A stretch of 30,410 bases of DNA from a virus. The position numbers and the translations under genes are program-made. Positions 27,938 through 30,410 of the stretch are shown piece by piece (the first letter of the stretch is position 1; each line of letters begins with the position of its first letter). A model generated the notes under the pieces. It was given only the letters and a program-made list of their open reading frames with translations. It was not told the DNA's origin and made no database searches. Location: positions 1 through 30,410 of the IMG/VR virus record IMGVR_UViG_3300020401_000062; one strand, 5' to 3'.

Positions 27938-28490
27938 ATTTAATTGAAATTGAATTTAGAGGCACTCTGTATAATCTTTCGTTATCTATAACGAATTCAT
28001 ATTCACTATTAGGAGTAAAACCTATTAAATCATTATTAGATAAACCAAAAGCTTTTAAATCGCTTCCTATATGCTTTAAAACGCCTGTTAATGGTTCTTC
28101 TTTATTAGTATCTAAAGAATTAAAACTATGAATTGGCTTTACAAAACAAAAACCAGGAGGAGTATACCATTTATTGTTTCTTTTATAAAGAAATATTTGG
28201 TCGTGGTAACAAAAATATTTATCTTCTTCAAAAAAGCTTTTACTATTTTTTTCTTTACCTCTAACATCATAATATCTTCTAAATACATTATGATGAATTA
28301 TTACTTCATCTCCTATTTGTAAATATTCATTTTCATTAACAATAGGTAATGCAATTATAGTTGCATTTCTATTTACAAACTTATGATCTTCTATTGAAGT
28401 ATTTAATATTAGTTCTTTATCCGCTACACTTTTTTTATTATTGTATCTTCCATTTATAGGTTCTACAATATAACAATGTGTATGCCTCAT
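27891..28490 (-). CDS. GroES-like protein with two tandem modules, 199 aa
   Basis: The first module (about 5-104) opens with a HCYIVEPI strand. A loop-like stretch (10-42) could act as the GroES mobile loop, and TIIALPI then YLQIGDEVIIHHNVF follow, which is the GroES pattern G-x-VVAVG...VGD-VLF. The second module (about 114-186) starts at FCFVKPI, continues with G-V-L-K-H-I-G, and then LSNNDLIGFTPNSEYEF and a VIDNERLYRVPLNSISIKYE ending, which follow the same pattern but with a short loop. A duplicated fold of this kind would resemble a phage co-chaperonin (T4 Gp31-like) helping fold the capsid protein with host GroEL. It shares a 1-base TAATG overlap with the gene before it. The fold is inferred from pattern; function is not established. 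Confidence 0.55.
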   Translation of the reverse strand: MRHTHCYIVEPINGRYNNKKSVADKELILNTSIEDHKFVNRNATIIALPIVNENEYLQIGDEVIIHHNVFRRYYDVRGKEKNSKSFFEEDKYFCYHDQIFLYKRNNKWYTPPGFCFVKPIHSFNSLDTNKEEPLTGVLKHIGSDLKAFGLSNNDLIGFTPNSEYEFVIDNERLYRVPLNSISIKYERKGTEVEYNTSWV

Positions 28491-28708
28491 TAATACTCTA
28501 AATTAAATTCTATACTTACTGCCATATTTTTATTAAATTCTTTCCAAGGTAATACCTCGTCATTCTTTTTAATATATATTTTATAGCATTCTTTTTCTTC
28601 TAGTATTTCTGATATTATATGACCTCCAAAAACTTCTTGTCCTACACTGTAATGCATGGCATCATTTTTGTAATCTCTACCAATACTAATTTTTCTTATT
28701 AGATTCAT
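28490..28708 (-). CDS. Small conserved-looking protein of unknown function, 72 aa (start chosen at 28708)
   Basis: The reading frame also has an earlier ATG at 28729. I chose 28708 because its leader is A-rich (CAAAATAAAA) and the segment before it is a tandem copy of the same sequence. The protein starts MNLIRKISIGRDYKNDAMHY and continues VGQEVFGGHIISEIL. The pattern Y-K-N-x-A-M-H-Y recurs in small phage proteins that I remember, without known function. No membrane segment or Cys motif of note. It overlaps the 49-aa gene by 23 bases and joins the GroES-like gene through TAATG. Confidence 0.65.
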   Translation of the reverse strand: MNLIRKISIGRDYKNDAMHYSVGQEVFGGHIISEILEEKECYKIYIKKNDEVLPWKEFNKNMAVSIEFNLEY

Positions 28709-28835
28709 TTTTATTTTGATTAGATTCATCTATAATAGATAAAATAGCTTTTACTTTATTTATTTCTTTTATAGGTAATTCATTTAATACTTGATTGATT
28801 CTACTCAATTGAGATTCATTTAATTTAATTTCCAT
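28686..28835 (-). CDS. Tiny hypothetical protein, 49 aa
   Basis: I use the ATG at 28835, 1 base after the holin stop codon; a longer reading from 28901 would overlap the holin by 65 bases. The protein is helical and charged (MEIKLNESQLSRINQVLNEL, then a KAILSIIDES stretch). The last residues N-Q-N-K-N-E-S-N-K-K-N come from a duplicated 21-base unit (see the repeat at 28698-28729). No function can be suggested beyond its place between the holin and the packaging genes. Confidence 0.55.
   Translation of the reverse strand: MEIKLNESQLSRINQVLNELPIKEINKVKAILSIIDESNQNKNESNKKN
28698..28729. repeat. 11-bp direct repeat creating two possible starts
   Basis: ATTAGATTCAT on the plus strand occurs at 28698-28708 and 28719-28729, exactly 21 bases (7 codons) apart. 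On the minus strand each copy begins with ATG, giving two in-frame starts (28729 and 28708) for the small gene that ends at 28490, and a repeated E-S-N tail in the overlapping 49-aa gene. Confidence 0.8.
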
Positions 28836-28836
28836 T

Positions 28837-29256
28837 TTAATTTTTATGTTTATTATTTCCAAAAACTTTTTCCACTCCACGAGAGCCGAAATAGCCACCA
28901 ATTACTATTGTTAAAAGACCCGTAATCTGGTCAAGGGAATATCCCATATACCATCCGATAACATAACTGACAGTTAAAAATACTAATATCAAAGGTCGCA
29001 CATTTGATGCAAGCCACGACCCTGATCTCGCGTCAGCTACCCATCTTTTAGTTACACCATCTATTTCTGCTCTTTCCATTTTTAGCTTTTCTAAAGCTAC
29101 GCTTTTATCGGTTTCAGACATATCGCTTCCACCGATAATTGCTTCAATCACAGAACCAACTGGAGTATCTCCAGCTATGGCACCAACTACATTTGGTATT
29201 TTATTAAGTAAAAATTTTCCGACAGCAGTGTCTTTAAATTTTTTCTTTTCAGCCAT
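28837..29256 (-). CDS. Holin, GTA-type three-membrane-segment family, 139 aa
   Basis: The segment RWVADARSGSWLASNVRPL (71-89), running straight into two hydrophobic helices (about 87-107 and 111-128), is characteristic of the Pfam family of three-TM holins for gene-transfer agent release (PF11351, by memory). A third, weaker hydrophobic stretch, LLNKIPNVVGAIAGD (16-30), lies near the N-terminus, and the C-terminus is basic. The role is to permeabilise the inner membrane so that the endolysin can reach the wall. The start overlaps the previous stop as TAATG. It sits a few hundred bases from the M15 peptidase, as in a lysis cassette. Confidence 0.75.
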   Translation of the reverse strand: MAEKKKFKDTAVGKFLLNKIPNVVGAIAGDTPVGSVIEAIIGGSDMSETDKSVALEKLKMERAEIDGVTKRWVADARSGSWLASNVRPLILVFLTVSYVIGWYMGYSLDQITGLLTIVIGGYFGSRGVEKVFGNNKHKN

Positions 29257-29537
29257 TAATTTTTAGGCTTTCTTCCGGATCTTTTTTTTCCGGTTGATGC
29301 GCTTGCTACATCTCCAATTTGATTACCTACTTCTTTAACTGCAACTCCAACGTCTTTGATTTCTTTCATCACCGCTGTAGCTCGTTCCTTAATTGCTGCT
29401 GCAGCTTCTTCAGCTGAGTCTGCAATCATGTCCTTATCCGCATCTTTAATCTTTCCAGTATAAAGTTGTATAAGATAGAAGTTTAATAAAATTGATAAAA
29501 CAGTTATTACTGTTAATATAATTGTAATAGTACTCAT
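29256..29537 (-). CDS. Single-pass membrane protein with helical tail (spanin- or holin-like layout), 93 aa
   Basis: I use the ATG at 29537 (M-S-T-I-T-I-I-L), 16 bases after the previous stop and behind a TTTAAATTTTATATT leader; the longer reading from 29618 would overlap the 108-aa gene heavily. Residues 3-24 form one hydrophobic helix. The remainder is amphipathic, Ala/Lys/Glu-rich, with coiled-coil character (about 40-80), and it ends in a basic tail (KKRSGRKPKN). This architecture fits an inner-membrane spanin, or a second holin or antiholin. Context (endolysin, holin) makes lysis likely, but no family was recognised. Confidence 0.65.
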   Translation of the reverse strand: MSTITIILTVITVLSILLNFYLIQLYTGKIKDADKDMIADSAEEAAAAIKERATAVMKEIKDVGVAVKEVGNQIGDVASASTGKKRSGRKPKN

Positions 29538-29553
29538 AATATAAAATTTAAAA

Positions 29554-29880
29554 TTAACAATTCCATCTTCTACGAGCAGCTCTACCTCTTTCTGAAGTCC
29601 AGCCTTTTGATCTCGCACAAAATGATTTTCTGCGCTTTGCAGCTTTACTACCTTTTTTTAATTTACTCGGCGGGGTAGTTACCGCCGTTTGAAGTTTACT
29701 GCCAGGATTGTCTCTTCTGTATTTGTCAACACCTTTTTGACTCATACCCCCTCCTGCTGCAGCACCAGTACCTGTTTTATTAGCTTTATTATAATAACCT
29801 AAGCTTTTCTTTTTAGAAGGAGCTGGTGGCTTTTTCATAAAAGGTGACTGTAATACTATTGATGTTATTGGCTTACTCAT
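29554..29880 (-). CDS. Small basic Cys-containing protein (SFCAR motif), 108 aa
   Basis: The protein is strongly basic, with an Ala/Gly-rich middle (38-46) and a C-terminal block, KAAKRRKSFCAR (79-90), followed by SKGWTSERGRAARRRWNC. There are only two cysteines (C88 and C108). The arrangement A-A-K-R-R-K-S-F-C-A-R recurs in small proteins of marine phages and cyanophages that I remember, where no function is known. The charge suggests nucleic-acid binding or a virion DNA-associated role. It overlaps the end of the M15 gene by 8 bases. Confidence 0.7.
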   Translation of the reverse strand: MSKPITSIVLQSPFMKKPPAPSKKKSLGYYNKANKTGTGAAAGGGMSQKGVDKYRRDNPGSKLQTAVTTPPSKLKKGSKAAKRRKSFCARSKGWTSERGRAARRRWNC

Positions 29881-30340
29881 GTGTAATGTCTATATATTTT
29901 GTTTTTCCATTTTCTTTAATAGCTTTTAAAACACGCATTCTGTTTTTAGCTAATCTATAACTAACGTGAACCCACGCAGGATTTTCATCATCTCCAAATT
30001 CCCATATAAGCTGGTCAAATTCTAGCCTATCTTTTATATAGTTAAAAAAATCAGCATTACTAGCTTTACTATAAATATCATCAATATCAATAGCTTCACC
30101 AAGGCAATGCTGCGATTTTGTACTTCCACCTATTGCTTTATTTAATTCAGGTGAACGATAAAAAGAGGTTATATATATAGGCTCGTTAAAATGATTTCTC
30201 ATAGGCTCAAATATGTGCTCAGCTGTTATTTGCATTGTAATTAATGTTTCATTATCAGGAAAATTATCTATACCTTTTCTTTCAGCTGTATTTGATCTAG
30301 TCGCTTCTTTTAAACTTATATGTTCAGAAATTTTAGTCAT
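29873..30340 (-). CDS. Peptidase M15 family endolysin, 155 aa
   Basis: This is a zinc D-Ala-D-Ala or L-Ala-D-Glu type carboxypeptidase/endopeptidase that cleaves peptidoglycan stem peptides. The signature is complete: YRSPELN (61-67) precedes SQHCLGEAIDID (76-87), with zinc ligands H78 and D85. A downstream IWEFG (112-116, E114) is a candidate catalytic residue, and WVHVSY (123-128) supplies the third ligand H125. Length is typical of the single-domain M15_3 type. No signal peptide, so export through a holin pore is expected. The start at 30340 is preceded by AATTTAATTTAAT. Wall degradation at lysis is most likely; a virion role is possible. Confidence 0.9.
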   Translation of the reverse strand: MTKISEHISLKEATRSNTAERKGIDNFPDNETLITMQITAEHIFEPMRNHFNEPIYITSFYRSPELNKAIGGSTKSQHCLGEAIDIDDIYSKASNADFFNYIKDRLEFDQLIWEFGDDENPAWVHVSYRLAKNRMRVLKAIKENGKTKYIDITHE

Positions 30341-30363
30341 ATTAAATTAAATTAAAATTTATA

Positions 30364-30410
30364 TTATTTTCCGCCTCTTACATGCAAATACGGTCTATCA
30401 CAATATTTAC
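30364..30410 (-). CDS. C-terminal end of an upstream gene (partial)
   Basis: On the minus strand one frame is open from the window edge and reads K-Y-C-D-R-P-Y-L-H-V-R-G-G-K before a TAA at 30366-30364, 23 bases before the M15 start. The other two frames stop early. The composition looks like a real protein end, but 14 residues do not identify it. It continues beyond the window. Confidence 0.5.
   Translation of the reverse strand, partial: KYCDRPYLHVRGGK

Noticed and set aside
28686-28901. 71-aa version of the tiny gene starting at 28901
   Set aside because: It would overlap the holin's C-terminal coding region by 65 bases; the ATG at 28835 directly follows the holin stop.
1-30410. tRNA genes, CRISPR arrays, integrase, insertion sequences
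   Set aside because: Intergenic gaps are all under 75 bases, no cloverleaf or regular repeat-spacer pattern was seen, and no matching proteins occur.

Overview
The window looks like part of the genome of a tailed, probably short-tailed (podovirus-like) bacteriophage, most likely a marine phage of a Bacteroidetes (flavobacterial) host. The evidence is as follows. The DNA is very AT-rich. Every convincing gene lies on the minus strand, with almost no intergenic space. Start codons have no Shine-Dalgarno-like AGGAG but sit behind A/T-rich leaders, as is usual in Bacteroidetes. The genes form a complete packaging, head and tail order followed by large ejection-type proteins. The best matches from memory are crAss-like phages, Cellulophaga phages and uncultured marine phages; no database search was possible.

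Layout in the direction of transcription (right to left). (1) 30410-28490: tail end of an unknown gene, an M15 zinc peptidase (endolysin), a small basic Cys-containing protein, a one-pass membrane protein with a spanin-like layout, a GTA-type 3-TM holin, and two small unknown proteins. (2) 28490-23030: a 199-aa protein that reads as two tandem GroES-like modules, a candidate small terminase, the large terminase, and the portal with a long Gln-rich coiled-coil tail. (3) 22997-19449: an acidic scaffold-like protein, the major capsid protein (visibly higher GC than its neighbours), and a 254-aa protein that is probably a head accessory. A terminator-like hairpin follows the capsid gene and another follows the 254-aa gene. 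(4) 19385-8246: two connector or ring-type proteins, a 3074-aa protein joining a tail stabilisation module to a long Ig-like, Ca-binding and Ser-rich tail part, and a small virion protein. (5) 8233-1: three ejection-type proteins (237 aa, 527 aa with an EF-hand loop, and an ORF of at least 1975 aa that runs off the left edge and carries an HELLH metallopeptidase motif).

How it works together: the scaffold, capsid and portal build the procapsid, possibly helped by the GroES-like protein. The terminase pair fills it with DNA. The connectors and the 3074-aa protein close the head and form the tail. The Ala/Gly-rich and giant proteins are probably stored in the particle and delivered with the DNA, by analogy with T7 gp14-gp15-gp16. 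The holin, M15 enzyme and membrane protein release progeny.

The most interesting items are the giant open-ended zincin-bearing ORF, the duplicated GroES-like protein, the large terminase whose Walker A lacks the usual GKS/T, the 3-kilo-residue stabilisation-fibre fusion, and the hairpins that set off the capsid gene and its downstream neighbour. No tRNA, CRISPR array, insertion sequence or integrase was seen, and no stretch over 75 bases lacks a gene.
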